NCBI GenBank assembly: GCA_036362985.1
Contig: JAYGXS010000003.1
Span: 35,404,971-35,468,970, forward strand
From: Ligula intestinalis
Taxonomy: Eukaryota > Platyhelminthes > Cestoda > Diphyllobothriidea > Diphyllobothriidae
Length of the DNA stretch: 64,000 nucleotides
Reading direction: 5' to 3'
Shown here piece by piece: positions 1 through 10,449 of this stretch. The translations under genes and the position numbers were made by a program. Positions within the stretch are counted from its first letter, which is position 1. The number at the start of each line of letters is the position of its first letter. The notes beneath the pieces are model-generated. The model was given only the letters and a program-made list of their open reading frames with translations, was not told the DNA's origin and made no database searches.

Positions 1-29
1 GTACTTGACAAGGAGTGCGTCATAAGTTT

Positions 30-425
30 TCATACTCTCTGCATCACCATAAGTATGGCTACAGCGACAGCAAAAGCCATGCCGATAGTCGCCAGGATAG
101 GCGAAATCCACGGATTTACTGCAATGTAGTAGATAAGCATAGCAATTAAAGCTAGTACAGCTCCAATGAAGCCAAATACGACTGCAGCAATTCCCATCCA
201 GTAGTCGCCAACTGTCAGATCAAGGATGAGAAAAATGAGTGCAAGGGCAATCAAAATGATGGCGAGGACAAGGAGGACGCCGATGGCCAGGTAGTAACTG
301 TTTTGGAAGTTGACGCAGTTGCCTAACACACCCCCGCACGTCCACTTTTCAATGGCCACTCCGAGAATGAGGAAGAGCAGAGCAAGAATCGTTCCTACCA
401 AAATGCCGATGTCGGTCCCCTCCAT
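30..425 (-). CDS. Small four-transmembrane-helix protein
   Basis: The 131-residue product starts at the ATG read from 425; the open frame continues upstream to 545, but the MEGTDIG start puts the first hydrophobic helix directly after it. Four hydrophobic segments are visible, at about residues 6-24, 45-66, 75-97 and 105-128. A short first loop carries W-T-C and a second Cys (EKWTCGGVLGNCVNF), which recalls the W...C...C arrangement of the claudin/PMP22 tetraspan group, although the loop is much shorter than in claudins. The stop codon is at 30-32. No intron is needed. Membrane location is inferred from hydrophobicity. The family is not identified; a flatworm tegument or junction membrane protein is only a guess. 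Confidence 0.6.
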   Translation of the reverse strand: MEGTDIGILVGTILALLFLILGVAIEKWTCGGVLGNCVNFQNSYYLAIGVLLVLAIILIALALIFLILDLTVGDYWMGIAAVVFGFIGAVLALIAMLIYYIAVNPWISPILATIGMAFAVAVAILMVMQRV

Positions 426-1890
426 AGTTTCTGAGAGGTTTACTTCAAGCGAGTTATCCCAGAGTCTGACGGCTGCCCTTTTTATATGTATGCGGTCAGC
501 TCGGATGCTCAGAGGGAGTTGGTTGACTAGGAGACAGCCCTCCAATAAAACATATGATTCAACCCTGGTTGTCCTATCAGATGTTTACTGAAATTGAGGT
601 CAAGCTTATCTTTTTAATTGAGTTAAAAATGCTCTGAATGTCACAGACCAGTGAGATTAGGTTATCACGCAGAGACCACACAGCAGGTACAATTCAATGG
701 CACAAGGACCTGTGTGACTTTTTTGTTCAAAGAGATTGTGTGAGTAAGAAAAACGATGAACAAATCTAATCAGTAATAGTTACAGTGAATCGCGGTCTGT
801 TTCTTGTTCCCAAGCAGATAGAAATCACCATGATTTTAGGCGGTTAAAATCAAGCGAGTTGGTCAGGAAATGTAAGTTATGCAAAAGAAGGGTTTGCAGC
901 AAAGTGTGTAAGGTTATTTATAGATTATTTCACCCAGTCGTTACACAGTTTGGCTGCTTGAACCCTACCGCATATTTTTCATTCCCGTCCTCGACATTTG
1001 TTTTGCTTATAAGATTTACAGCGGGCTACGATCTCATTTTTTAACTGTGAAATGACATACATTTTATCACTTAAAATTCCCTATGCTTAAATATGTGCCA
1101 TCGTGGTTCTTACTAGCATTACTGCTTGTTATCTGAACTGCGGAAATAACGATCATTAAATGTCATCATTGAAAGTTAATGAGACATTTAGTTCTGAGGA
1201 TTGTCAGGACTCTTGTGAAAGGGTGTATTTTTGTTCTTGGCTTACCGGAAAATGCGCGGATAGCTAGGGTTGTCAAACTTTTCCGAGTCATTTCGGTTTG
1301 TTTCGACTGTCAATTCATGCTTTGTCAAACACCTCCTCAAGACTTACCTCCTAATATCTGTTCTCATACGAGAAATGAACTCTCCGCCATATGAACCGAT
1401 CCGTTGCACAATCGATTATAGTCTTCGACTTCGAGGCGAGGCATAGCATCGTTTGAGTCTGTTTTGTCGATCGAGGTTGAGGCAAATATCTAAATACGGT
1501 TATCATCACCTATGCCCATAACAAGACCTAGATTGCGAAGAGCCCTGATTCATGTTGGTGAATAAGCTGGTATAAAAGATGTCCCACTTAAATATTTAGG
1601 ATGTCTGCTGGATAAGACGTATGAAGCCTGTTTGACGTTTTCATTGGGCCAAAATAATGATATAACGGGATAAGTATATGTGCAGTTCTTGCCCAAAAAC
1701 ACCTTTGTTAAGCATACGCGAACCGCATAAATTCCAGGATACATTAGAGTCGTGCACCGAACTGAACGACTTAGGTTTACCTGGAAGGATTCTCTTTGTC
1801 CACTGTGTTTTAAACACCTTGCAACCGTCTATTAACGGGTGAAACTGATAGTTATTTCGTATAAACTGGAAGGCAGGCATCCCAAGAAAT
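426..1890. other. No gene recognised
   Basis: This AT-rich stretch lies upstream of the four-helix gene. Only short open frames without recognisable domains are present. It presumably contains that gene's promoter and 5' leader, but no motif can be assigned. Confidence 0.4.
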
Positions 1891-1898
1891 GCGATTTC

Positions 1899-2102
1899 AA
1901 AGAAAGGTGTCCTTTAGGAAAATGAGGAAATGTATTCAGTAAATTTTCGATACTAGATCCCCAGGTCGTCATCAGACTTGAGAAAACGTGCAAAGGGCAA
2001 TTGTTCTTTGCACATTTTCTCAAGTCTGATGACGACCTGGGGATCTACTGTCGAAAATGTACAAAATAAATTTCCCCATTTTCACAAAGGACACCTTTCC
2101 TC
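1899..2102. repeat. Foldback (long inverted repeat) element
   Basis: Two arms of about 97 bases are near reverse complements around a spacer of about 10 bases at 1996-2005. The inner 55 bases of each arm are almost identical (left arm end CTTGAGAAAACGTGCAAAG, right arm start CTTTGCACATTTTCTCAAG); divergence rises outward to the GAAAGGTGTCCTTT / AAAGGACACCTTTC pair. No coding capacity is present. This is the form of a foldback or MITE-type hairpin; no target-site duplication could be assigned. Confidence 0.7.
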
Positions 2103-2110
2103 AAAAACTG

Positions 2111-2534
2111 ACAGTTTTGTCTGCAACAGCCATTCCGAAAAATTCCTGCCGAATTATTTAATAGACTGATTGATCAAGATACTGCACTTATTTGGATGGT
2201 TATTTGGAGCGGTGTTTGGCTAGCAAAGTTTTAACTAGATTTTTTAAAATCATTATCTTTTAAGACAGACGTTATCTAGTCATCTGTTTTGATTATGAAT
2301 GGCAGACAGTATCCTAACCTTCCTGGAACCAGTCAATTTTATAAAAACATTATAGCTAAGCTATTAGACGCGAAACCTGAGGATGCACGAGAAAACTCCA
2401 CAGTTGTCCTTTTCAAACCTCATGTAGACACTTTGCGGACTAAACAGCAAAGTGAGAGGACATTTTTACTAAAATATTACACAGGATCCGCTTGTAAAAG
2501 AGGTACCGCCGCGCCACATGCCATGGAAAACTAA
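2111..2534. other. No gene recognised
   Basis: Unassigned sequence lies between the foldback element and the first copy of a dispersed repeat. An 81-codon open frame at 2289-2534 shows no recognisable domain. Confidence 0.3.
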
Positions 2535-2880
2535 CCCTGCCAGCACACGCTCAAAACTGGGCGTGAGGGACGACGGGAAATGCGGGTCTATACGGAGTTT
2601 TCGGATAAGGCATACGTATTATTCCGCAACCAGAAATTTCCAGACGAACCTAAAAGGTAATCTACCTCATTATTTGATGATTTTGAGCCTAAAGTGCGTT
2701 TTTAGCTGACATTTGATATAATTTTTACGGATAATTTGATGTAAAGCATACCCTCCCTTGAATTTCGACAAGGAGATCCAGGTGTGACGACGTGCGTGAG
2801 GCCGGGGTTTTCAACCCGCATATTCGTGTCCTCATTCTCTCCGAAATTTCGAGGGGGATCCGGGAATTTTGCTGGCAGTG
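2535..2880 (+). repeat. Dispersed repeat family A, copy 1
   Basis: This unit recurs at 12180-12562 in opposite orientation. Shared landmarks are a CCCTGCCAGCACACG edge, a TTTGATATAATTTTTACGG segment, a central GGGGTTTTCAAC core and a GGATCCGGG edge. The core is bounded by inverted ATTTCGA...GGATCC motifs. No protein is encoded. Confidence 0.6.
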
Positions 2881-2960
2881 AAGGCTAGGGTTACGTTTAG
2901 GTTTATCAGTGAGGTTACGGTTATGATTCAGTTAAATTTGAAATCAGAGCTAGTGCTAAA
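2881..2960 (+). repeat. Short degenerate telomere-like tract
   Basis: Several imperfect TTAGGG-like hexamers occur here (CTAGGGTTACGTTTAGG, GAGGTTACGGTTATG). They resemble the larger array at 17061-17320 and tracts near 34345-34375, 39181-39255 and (complement) 40660-40800. Confidence 0.4.
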
Positions 2961-3239
2961 GGTATGCTTAGTGCTAAACTGTGCGGTAGGATAAGTTTTA
3001 GGAAAAGAACCCGGAGTATTTATGATTCCTCTGTGTTAGTTTAAGGTCACCTATACTACGGAGGTGTGCTTCTACTCCCGTATCCGATTGATAGGGGTCA
3101 TTTAAATATCCCCTACCGAGTAACGTCCTCCAAGCGATTTCTCGGGGTAGTATCGGAGACTTCGTTTATATTATGTTAATCGTGTAAATAAATATAAGGA
3201 TTTTGTTAGTTACGAGGAACATTGTCCACGTCCGCAACA

Positions 3240-3455
3240 AGACAGGCCGAGAATTGATTGAAGCGTGGACCATGGATTACAACACAGTACACTGATGTTT
3301 CGAGCTGGCGCTTGCATACATCGCCCTGCACAGGCATCTTCGGACTAACGGCGTTGGTAATTGAGTACCTGCCTCCCCTTATGTATGTTGCTTGTTTTTC
3401 GCTGAAACTTTTATTTCTGACGATGGGCTCCCAAAAGAGTTAGAAATCTCAGAAG
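3240..3455 (+). mobile_element. PLE 3' end, tandem copy 1
   Basis: The frame around 3245-3370 encodes a decayed version of the C-terminal tail found after the GIY-YIG domain in this PLE family (NKTGRELIEAW...LALAYIALHRHLR). The following 3' UTR ends in a hammerhead-like motif. The same tail and UTR recur at 4165-4440, so this is the 3' end of an upstream partial tandem copy, a layout typical of Penelope-like elements. Confidence 0.55.
3412..3455 (+). ncRNA. Hammerhead-ribozyme-like motif (PLE copy 1)
   Basis: A perfect CTGACGA box at 3417-3423 is followed by a possible stem II (GGCTC / GAGTT with an A-rich loop), then GAAA at 3443-3446 and TCTC. TTT before the box can pair with AGA after the cleavage position. 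The two-base stem III is disrupted here (T opposite C), so this copy is probably inactive. Confidence 0.45.
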
Positions 3456-3499
3456 AATACATTTATAATTCCATTGATAGACACTTCTTCTAAATCAAC

Positions 3500-4440
3500 A
3501 CAGATGTCTTAACTCCGAATTCCATGGAGCATGAGGTTGTACTCATCATGCGAAATTCCGACGACAAAACTGAAACAACGGTCTACAGGGAGGCGACGAA
3601 CACAACACAGCTTCTCAATTTCCACAGCAACCATCCGGTGGCTCACAAAAGAAGCTGCGTAAAAACACTCTTCAAGAGGATCCAGACTCATTGCGGTAAT
3701 CCGGAAGAAAAGGCACGTGAGGCCCGACACCTTCGCGACCAGTTTATGCGGAATGGCTATCATAAGCTGATGTCTACGTGCTCGCCCTCCGATGACCCAA
3801 CCAGGACCAACCCCTACGATATGGCATGCGCTGCCATACATCAAGGATCTATCGGAAGCGACCGAACGCATTGCTGCGGGACAAGGCGTCGGAATTGCAC
3901 ACCGTCCGAAGGCTACCATGCGCAGCCGAATTATGCGAATCAAGGACCGCTTAAATCCGAGTGAGCAGTCAGGCATCGTGTATCGCATGCCATGTCAAAA
4001 TTGTCCCCGAAACTACACAGGACAGACAGGGCGTTTGCTTGGTTCGCGCATACGCGAACCTAAGCGAGCGGTATGACTGGGTGACGCATCATCGCAAGTG
4101 GCCGCCTATACCTACGAGACCGGTCGCGAGTTTAATTTCGCAGCGGCGAGGGTAATCTGACAAGCTGGCAGCAAAACAGGCCGCGAATTGATTTAAGCCT
4201 GGGCTTCGGATGAGAACTCAGTCAATCGATTTATCGATCTAGTGCCAGCGTACATCGCACTGCGCAGGCATCTCCGGAATGATGGCACTATCGGTTAACT
4301 GTTCCCTCTGCGCCCCCCTCTTCCCCCTCCCCTCATAACGGTTGATTGGTCCCTGCGGCCTATAACTGTTGCTTGCCTTTCGTGTACGTCTTTTATCTCT
4401 GACGAAGAACTCTAGAAGGAGCCAGAAAGCTCAGACAAGT
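3500..4440 (+). pseudogene. Penelope-like element fragment (RT C-terminus plus GIY-YIG), tandem copy 2
   Basis: Reading across frames, 3524-3780 gives the end of the PLE reverse transcriptase (TTVYREATNTTQLLNFHSNH, then KRIQTHCGNPEEKAREA) and the NGY linker. 3792-4080 gives the PYIKDLSEA motif and the start of a GIY-YIG nuclease (YRMPCQNCPRNYTGQTGR). 4095-4150 continues in another frame to ETGREFNFAAARVI, the nuclease end. At least two frameshifts make it non-functional. The catalytic polymerase motif is missing, so the copy is 5'-truncated. It follows another PLE 3' end directly and ends in its own hammerhead-like motif. Confidence 0.75.
4394..4436 (+). ncRNA. Hammerhead-ribozyme-like motif, best preserved copy
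   Basis: The order matches a minimal type I hammerhead: a stem I strand TCT (4396-4398), core CTGACGA (4399-4405), stem II CTCT/GGAG with an AGAA loop, GAAA (4425-4428), a loopless two-base stem III AG/CT, cleavage-site C at 4432, and AGA (4433-4435) closing stem I. Hammerheads with very short stem III are known in the terminal repeats of Penelope-like elements. Stem I is short, and activity is not shown. Confidence 0.6.
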
Positions 4441-5150
4441 AAAATTATGATTCTGGTGATCACAACGCATTCTATTTCTCTAGTGTTTAACTTTATAACC
4501 CCCTCCTTGCCCGATTCTAGCGTGCAGTGAGCTCCTATATTTGCCATGTTAGTCTGTTGGTACACCACGGCCCACTCTTTTTACCCAGGCTGCTAGACAT
4601 AACTTTGCCGCCTAGTATGAGTAGGCGATCGTTGATTCACGATGTTTTTCGACATCTTACCTTACCTTTTTGCTTTTTTACCCTCAAGCAGATCAACATG
4701 GGTCTATGTCTGTCTTTTTTAATTCAGTGAAGGATAAAGTGCAGCATGTGGAAGACTGATTCATTGAGTCACCTTTTCTTGCAATAAACGTTTTATATTT
4801 GTTTTGGTTGCGTAAACTGATATGTCAGTCATCCTTACGGCTGCCTTCACCTGCATTATAGGCTGATCCTTATGACTACTTCACATCTGCTCGTGCCTAA
4901 TTTTACCGAACAAACCTAATGCAAACAATACAGTCCTTGCTTATTGCATAGGTTAATAATTTCCCCCACTTAAATTACGTACAAATGTATATCCAAGAAG
5001 TATTTAGTGAAGACTGTCACAGAAATGTTCACTACGGCGACCATTGCATAACGGCGACATCTCCTGCAGTGGGTCCAGGGCAAGTCCTACTGACCCCCTT
5101 TTCAACATGCGTTCTTGGTTTAAATTCCACGGAAAGCTAGAGTTTACATT
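4441..5150. other. No gene recognised
   Basis: AT-rich spacer after the PLE tail. Only short frames are present and no domain is recognised. Confidence 0.3.
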
Positions 5151-5154
5151 ATTG

Positions 5155-5424
5155 TTAGTTGATAGAAGCAAACACTAGAGTTTCAGGCAGCAGCTCGGAA
5201 GAAGACAATGCGACAGCTTTATCAAGATAATTATTTGCCTGACGATCGAACCCATCATCACAGAGAACCGCATATGAGAGCGGTAGAGTCACAAAGTGTG
5301 CATAATTAATAAGACGCACTTGCCGGGCAGCCAAATCCGCACAAAGATTAGCAGTTCTGGCGATCGACACTGGGGATGGTAAGTGAGACGACGAGGCTGG
5401 CTTGACATCCCACATGCGAGACAT
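5155..5424 (-). repeat. Dispersed repeat family B copy with RQAN peptide
   Basis: An 89-codon open frame ends at a stop near 5155. Its C-terminal part (FDRQANNYLDKAVALSSSEL, then a run ending VFASIN) matches peptides at 35185-35280 (KRQANKSVVRAIESSSSQLL, later FASI) and 47310-47400 (ERQANKMLVLAVVSGTSQLI). The upstream halves diverge. Either it is a mobile element with coding origin or a family of gene fragments; I do not recognise the protein. Confidence 0.4.
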
Positions 5425-6114
5425 TACTTACCGCAATTTCATCATCCGTGCTGGAAGGTTCACGTGATAAGTACGCGGCTATTTACCCCACTGTCCTTGG
5501 AAGTGTTTTTCACTCGCGTCCTCCACATGCAACGCATTATCCTGTTTAGGCAAAGTCTCAGCACTGAATAGGGAAATGGTATGTTTGTAATTTTCGGATC
5601 TTTTTTCTACCTGAGCAGGCAATCATTCACGCGAAAAAACCCTTCTGCTGGCAGGTAGCCGAACTGCCACGTCAGTAACACGCCAACGTCCAACACAGAT
5701 GATTTAATTTCGACAAGTAATGACTTGGACTGTCTGCTTGAACTAATTTTGACCCCCAGCGAAGATCGCCATAGATGCTACTTGCAGTATGCATGCGGCT
5801 GCGATATTTTTACAAGGAATGTAATGTTTCTGCAGCCCACCTCCTCCCAAGGCTAAAGGCCACAGACGAGGTAAGCCTGGCCACCCGGCCGTGGGCGACG
5901 CGCAACCTTTGCTCTCGCGCGACTGTAGCGCACACACTGGTCGGGCCAATCATCGTCCTGAGGTTGACTCACATAAAGCCCACTCTGGGCCCTTATGAGA
6001 ATTCCCACGCTGACAAAGAGACCGGAATCCACCCCGACAGGGAGCAGGCAGTGTTGTTAGCTGCTTTGACGACCCCACGCTCTCACATGGCCCTCACGGT
6101 CTAACGTCATGGCA
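5425..6114. other. Unassigned, partly GC-rich
   Basis: The 5775-6104 part is GC-rich and contains a 109-codon plus-strand frame without a recognisable domain. Its base composition differs from the neighbours, which suggests a repeat, but no second copy is seen in this window. Confidence 0.25.
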
Positions 6115-6700
6115 GACTGAGAGGCATCTTCCTCCTAATTATTCTTCAATCCTCCTATTCAAAATACACTGTTCCTTCTAAACTGGCCTTCCCGTGACTT
6201 TTCTACTCTCCTAAGGAACCAGGCCTGGGAGGTCGTAGAGACAAGGGCTTTTAGTGGCCTTTTGCAGCCACTTGGAACCCAAGATCAGCCGCTGACGCAT
6301 GGCGCCTTTAGCCTGCCTGCGCGCCCACTGCCTCCTGGAGCTAGGCCCTAACTGCCCTTGACCGACGCAGACATACGCCTCAGCGTGACCGCGCGCTCAC
6401 GCTAGCCAGCCTTGGCTAACCTCAAGGTCGCGCGCCCACGCTAGTCTAGACATCAGCCACACCATTGGTCGCCGGAACAAAGCATGCGCCAGCGACACCT
6501 GATGTCCTCATCACTCCGGAATCGATCCGAATAGGGAACGGACGCACTAGTCCGCTAGTCAACACTCTTTCAATCTATTCTCCTATCCTTCTGCAGAATA
6601 CACTATTCCTAACAATCTGGCTTTCCCACCTTCTTTTCTCATCTCCTATGGGACCGGGCTTGAAAGATCGTAGGTGTAAGGGTTAACCGTAGTAGCCTTA
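6115..6700 (+). repeat. Diverged direct repeat, about 430 bases apart
   Basis: 6150-6260 (CTATTCAAAATACACTGTTC, then CTGGCCTTCCC and GGTCGTAGAGACAAGGG) recurs in diverged form at 6580-6690 (CTGCAGAATACACTATTC, CTGGCTTTCCC, GATCGTAGGTGTAAGGG). It is non-coding and lies just upstream of the Ty3/gypsy remnant, so it could belong to that element's 5' end; this is not established. Confidence 0.4.
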
Positions 6701-7074
6701 ACACTTATGGGCTAACCTCTATTAACCTTAACACCCCTCGATTTGCCTTATACCTTTCTTTAAATCTATCCTACAAACACTTTCCATTTATTCGTTGCTG
6801 CCTCGTCTTTAAGCTATTCCATAGTTTGAGATGCGACTAATACAAGGCCACCTTCTCGGTTAACGCGAACTTCCGGAGCTGTTCGATCCTATAAGGAATC
6901 TTCGTGTAGGTTTACTACAGTGATCAGGAAAGTGTCACGCCAGGCGATCAACAGATAACTGGAAGTGTAGACCAGCATAGCCCTTTCTTGATTGATTATT
7001 TACTTTTGCACGTTCTATCAACAGTAGACGGCAGCTTATAGATTTTTAGCACAGACATAAAAGTTAAGCCTTCA

Positions 7075-7446
7075 CCTTCGATGAAGCTGTCAAGCAACTG
7101 TCCGAGACATTCAGGCAGAAGTCATCACTGTTTAATATAAGCTACCAGTGGCTCAAGCTATTGACAGACGATTTTCTGACGCTCACCAGTATCTTCGACT
7201 GCAAGTGCTAAAAGTCCAAGCTGCGAGCGAGGACAGAAGACTAATTCAAGAGCCTCATCTTTGTGAGCGCTCTGCATTCACCTCGCGATGCTGATATCAG
7301 GACTCGTCTGCTCACCAGAACTGACCCGGACCCTGACTCAACACTACAAACATTGATTACCGAGTGCCAATGGCTCAAGGAACCTGAGCATGATTCTGCT
7401 ATCGTGAAGCAACAAAGTTCAAAACCAGATAAGTGTTGCAATGCCT
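7075..7446 (+). pseudogene. gag-like remnant of Ty3/gypsy element
   Basis: The 7078-7190 frame reads TFDEAVKQLSETFRQKS-type gag sequence. After a frameshift or stop near 7205-7250, the 7263-7446 frame reads SALHSPRDADIRTRLLTRTD followed by LQTLITECQWLKEPEHDSA. This is the pattern of the capsid-end region of flatworm Ty3/gypsy gag proteins. It is broken and cannot make a full protein. Confidence 0.6.
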
Positions 7447-7639
7447 GAAAACCGTTCTCAACTGGATTCAGGACTATGGTTTACACGCGTTGATCAACGT
7501 TCAACTGACCGCTAACGAAATTCAGCTGTGCCGCTCTGCCTTGGACCTTGACAGAGGCCCCGACAGCCGTAACAGCTGGTACTTGTAGGCAGATAGTTTT
7601 GACGGCAGTACTATTTGACTACGGTCTCCATCTACATCT

Positions 7640-8340
7640 GGAGAAGTGAAAGTTTTTCATGCCCTCTGTGAAACACCCCGGGTTCATAGTCGGTCAAGAT
7701 GGCAATCGTCCAGATCCAGACAACATCAAGACCACCAAACACATGCCACCACCAAAGACCGCAATGCCCTTGCACGCTTTCTCGGTAAATGTTGCTCCAT
7801 TCAGAAATACACCCACTTCTTCATCCAATGAATTAACTGATCAATAAAGATGTCAAGTGGTCCTGGTCCCGAGAGCGTCAAAAAGCATTTGAAGGAGTGA
7901 AAACAATGCTTAGTTCTCGCTTGCTGCTCACGCACCTCAACCCTGATCTGAAGACTGTCGTTGCTGCGGACACCTCCAACTATGGAAGTTACGCCGTCCT
8001 CCCATAGGTTTTTTACCGACAATACAGAGAAGGCTATCTGTTATGCAGCAGGATCAGAAACGTCTGCTAAACGCAACTATGGGCAGACCGAGAGGGAAGT
8101 CCTGGCTATGACCTTTACTGTGAAAAAGCTTTATTAGATGTTTCGTGGGCGTCATTTCACCCTTTTCACTAACCAAAAGCCTCTTCTTGCTATTTTCTGC
8201 TCGAGAAAAGGCATTCCTGAGTACTCGGCAAATCGCCTTCAGCGCTGCTGGGCTACTACTTTGACATCCAGTACCAGTCTTCAACAAACATAGGTCAGGC
8301 AGATGCACGCTCGCGCTTAATCAACCCACGGACCGAGCAG
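7640..8340 (+). pseudogene. Reverse transcriptase C-terminus and RNase H remnant
   Basis: At 7655-7830 the peptide MPSVKHPGFIVGQDGNRPDP plus KHMPPPK is the connection between the last reverse-transcriptase segment and RNase H. At 7855-8000 WSWSRERQKAFEGVKTMLSS and VAADTSNYGSYAVLP give the start of RNase H with its first Asp; later fragments (8060-8330, such as GQADARSRL) lie in shifted frames. The polymerase active site is not present. Confidence 0.65.
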
Positions 8341-8349
8341 CGTAGGAAT

Positions 8350-8820
8350 ACAGTCATCATATCTATCTCCGTTGAGTCAAAGGTTTACAATCTGTTCATG
8401 CATTCCATTCGTGCACTCTCTGTCAGGTTTGAAGAAGTCAAAACCACAACCAGACAGGATCCACTGTTGAGACAACTCATTAAGTACCATCGCACTTAGT
8501 TGCCCGCAAGCCTTCCGGGAGCCCTACAACAGTTCTATCAGCGACGAAATTCTCTGTCCACTCTTAACGGTTGTATCCTGTTCTACGGTCATGTCGTGGA
8601 TACACTGAAACTATAATCAATGGTCCTGCGACATTTTCAGACTGGATATCCGGGCATAAACCGCATGGAGGCTCTTGCTCGCCATTATGCCTATTGGCCT
8701 CACATGAACCAAAGTCTAGATCAGATGGTTCGCTCAAATGCATCAAATGCGCACTCACATCAAAGGCGCCAAAAAAGACCACACTCAAGGCATAACATGT
8801 TCCACAATTTCCTTGGTCCA
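8350..8820 (+). pseudogene. Integrase N-terminal part, interrupted
   Basis: From 8440 the frame includes RQDPLLRQLIKYHRT. At 8625-8780 it gives LRHFQTGYPGINRMEALARH and AYWPHMNQ, the H-H half of the HHCC zinc-binding region. The frame then continues into KTTLKA and the VPQFPWS peptide that precedes the integrase core. It stops at the insertion of the solo LTR; sequence resumes at 9516. Confidence 0.6.
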
Positions 8821-9510
8821 TTTTATTTTCCGCTGAGCAAGTTTGGAATTCTCCACGTCCCTTCTCCAGCGAAACCCCCGTCTGCCTACAACTGATTTGT
8901 TGACCTTTTAAGGAGGCTGTCCCGTTCACCCCTCGAATGCTGGTCGCCCCCTTTACTCGATTGCACATGACTGAATACTCTCCCTCTTGGTTTCGGCTCA
9001 CCTTTTCCATTCTCCCAGTTCCCATTTTCACAGGAAGATTTGATCCCGGCCTGTGTTGGAGAGCCAGCTGTCTGTACCTCCTTGTTTGACCTGATTAATC
9101 CGAGAACCATTTGTCCGCCAACCCCACGGGCCATTGACACTTTCATGTTTTCTCAATTGCCGAACTCCCACCCCTATTGTGCAGGTGTTTCAGACCAATC
9201 CTGAGTTCTCGTGAAATTATGTAAAAGCGGAGCCACCCTCCTCTTCTACTAACACACAAGCTTTCCCAAGACTAGTTTCTTCCTGCGTGGCGTTATAGAT
9301 GAACTTGTGTCGTTCCCTTATATAGAGTCAGGCGACTTGGCCGACTCCCTTCGCTTTTGACTTGGTGTGTCCATTTTTGAGGTTTTTACACAATTTATCC
9401 TTTACTATTTTTGCTTAATAGTACCGTACTACTTTGATAGTTGTATCTGTTGGGTTTGAAATACGCGTGACTGCTGGATAAAGAGTCTGGGGAGTCAAGA
9501 AGACGAAACA
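8821..9510 (+). mobile_element. Solo LTR 1, nested in the Ty3/gypsy integrase
   Basis: This block is homologous along its length to 62279-63066. It sits exactly where the integrase frame breaks: WS before and RIHKDYAG after would join as one reading frame. The five bases before it (GTCCA, 8816-8820) and after it (GTCTA, 9511-9515) differ at one position, as expected for an aged target-site duplication. It ends GACGAAACA; the start has decayed from TGTTA to TTTTA. A TATATAGAGTCAGGC segment may be promoter-like. Confidence 0.7.
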
Positions 9511-9515
9511 GTCTA

Positions 9516-10449
9516 GGATCCACAAGGATTATGCTGGACGGCTCAGTGGCCAGCGCTTCCTTATCGCCGTTGACGCATACAGTAAATGGCCGGAAGTCAT
9601 CATCACGGAACGCATGACAGCTGGAGCGACAATAAACGTTTCAGCGACTGTTTGGCAAATTCGGTTGTCCGGAAAGCTTGGTGAGCGATAATGGGGGGGG
9701 GGAGGTAGTTCACCCCAGCCACCTTCGCCCAATTCTGCAAATAGTCAGGCATTAACCAGGTACGTGCGCCACCATATCACCCACAGTCCAAAGGACAGGT
9801 CGAGCGATTCGTCGACCAACTTAAGCGGACTCTCCAGAAGTCAAAAGAGAAGGCGACATCGGAAGAACTTCTCGAACTTTTTTTACTGAACTACCTAGCC
9901 CTCCCAAACAGTGGCTACCCTGCAGAAATGTTGAGGCACGGAAAACTTCGCCCACCACTTGACGTAATTTATCCACTATCATCTATCGATTTTGTTGATG
10001 AATCAGCCCATCCGACGTCAAGGGAAAGGCAATTTAACCAATGCCGTGGTGCGAAGCAATTATGGGTAAAGGACTACTGAAACAATTGGGAAAAGTGGAC
10101 GCTTGAAAGTGTTCATTGAAAGTGTGGTGACGTCGTTTGCGGGATTCGGGTTGACTCACACTTTTGGGTGCGCCAGGCTAATCAGCTGAAGCACACTGAA
10201 TGTACTGATGTACCAAATCCAAGCCCAAATTTATCGTTGGAACTACTACTTGACACATTCAGTTGGCCAAAACCAAGGCAAGAACCCAAAGTTCCAGTTC
10301 AAGGCGAGCTCCGCAAATCCGTAGACGGTCAGGCTGAGAAGAAAGCAGATGGGCCCGTTGCAGGTGAACCCACATCTCCAATCCTACGACTCGGCTCACG
10401 CTGTTCTGATGACTCATCCCACGGTGCAAAAGCCGGCAGCCATGATTAG
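9516..10449 (+). pseudogene. Integrase core and C-terminus of Ty3/gypsy element
   Basis: The frame resumes with IHKDYAGRLSGQRFLIAVDA and YSKWPEV, carrying the first catalytic Asp of the integrase core. A frameshift near a G-run (9690-9705) follows. 9780-9905 gives VERFVDQLKRTLQKSKEKAT-like sequence, and 9930-10010 the LRPPLDVIYPLSSIDF segment. The tail at 10168-10449 (VRQANQLKHTECTD onward) is the C-terminal extension. Several lesions make it a pseudogene. Confidence 0.65.

Larger units (their letters stand above)
7075..10449 (+). mobile_element. Degenerate Ty3/gypsy retrotransposon (CsRn1-like)
   Basis: Gag, reverse-transcriptase end, RNase H and integrase remnants lie in the right order on the plus strand. 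Most of the reverse transcriptase and any protease are deleted between about 7450 and 7640. Multiple stops and frameshifts are present. A solo LTR of another element interrupts the integrase at 8821-9510. No flanking LTRs of this element itself were recognised. Similarity to the CsRn1 clade is judged from remembered motif style, not from a search. Confidence 0.75.

Noticed and set aside
3509..3988. 159-codon minus-strand frame
   Set aside because: Shadow of the PLE fragment encoded on the plus strand.
8564..9146. Minus-strand frames of 86-155 codons
   Set aside because: They cross the junction between the integrase remnant and the solo LTR, so they are not a gene.
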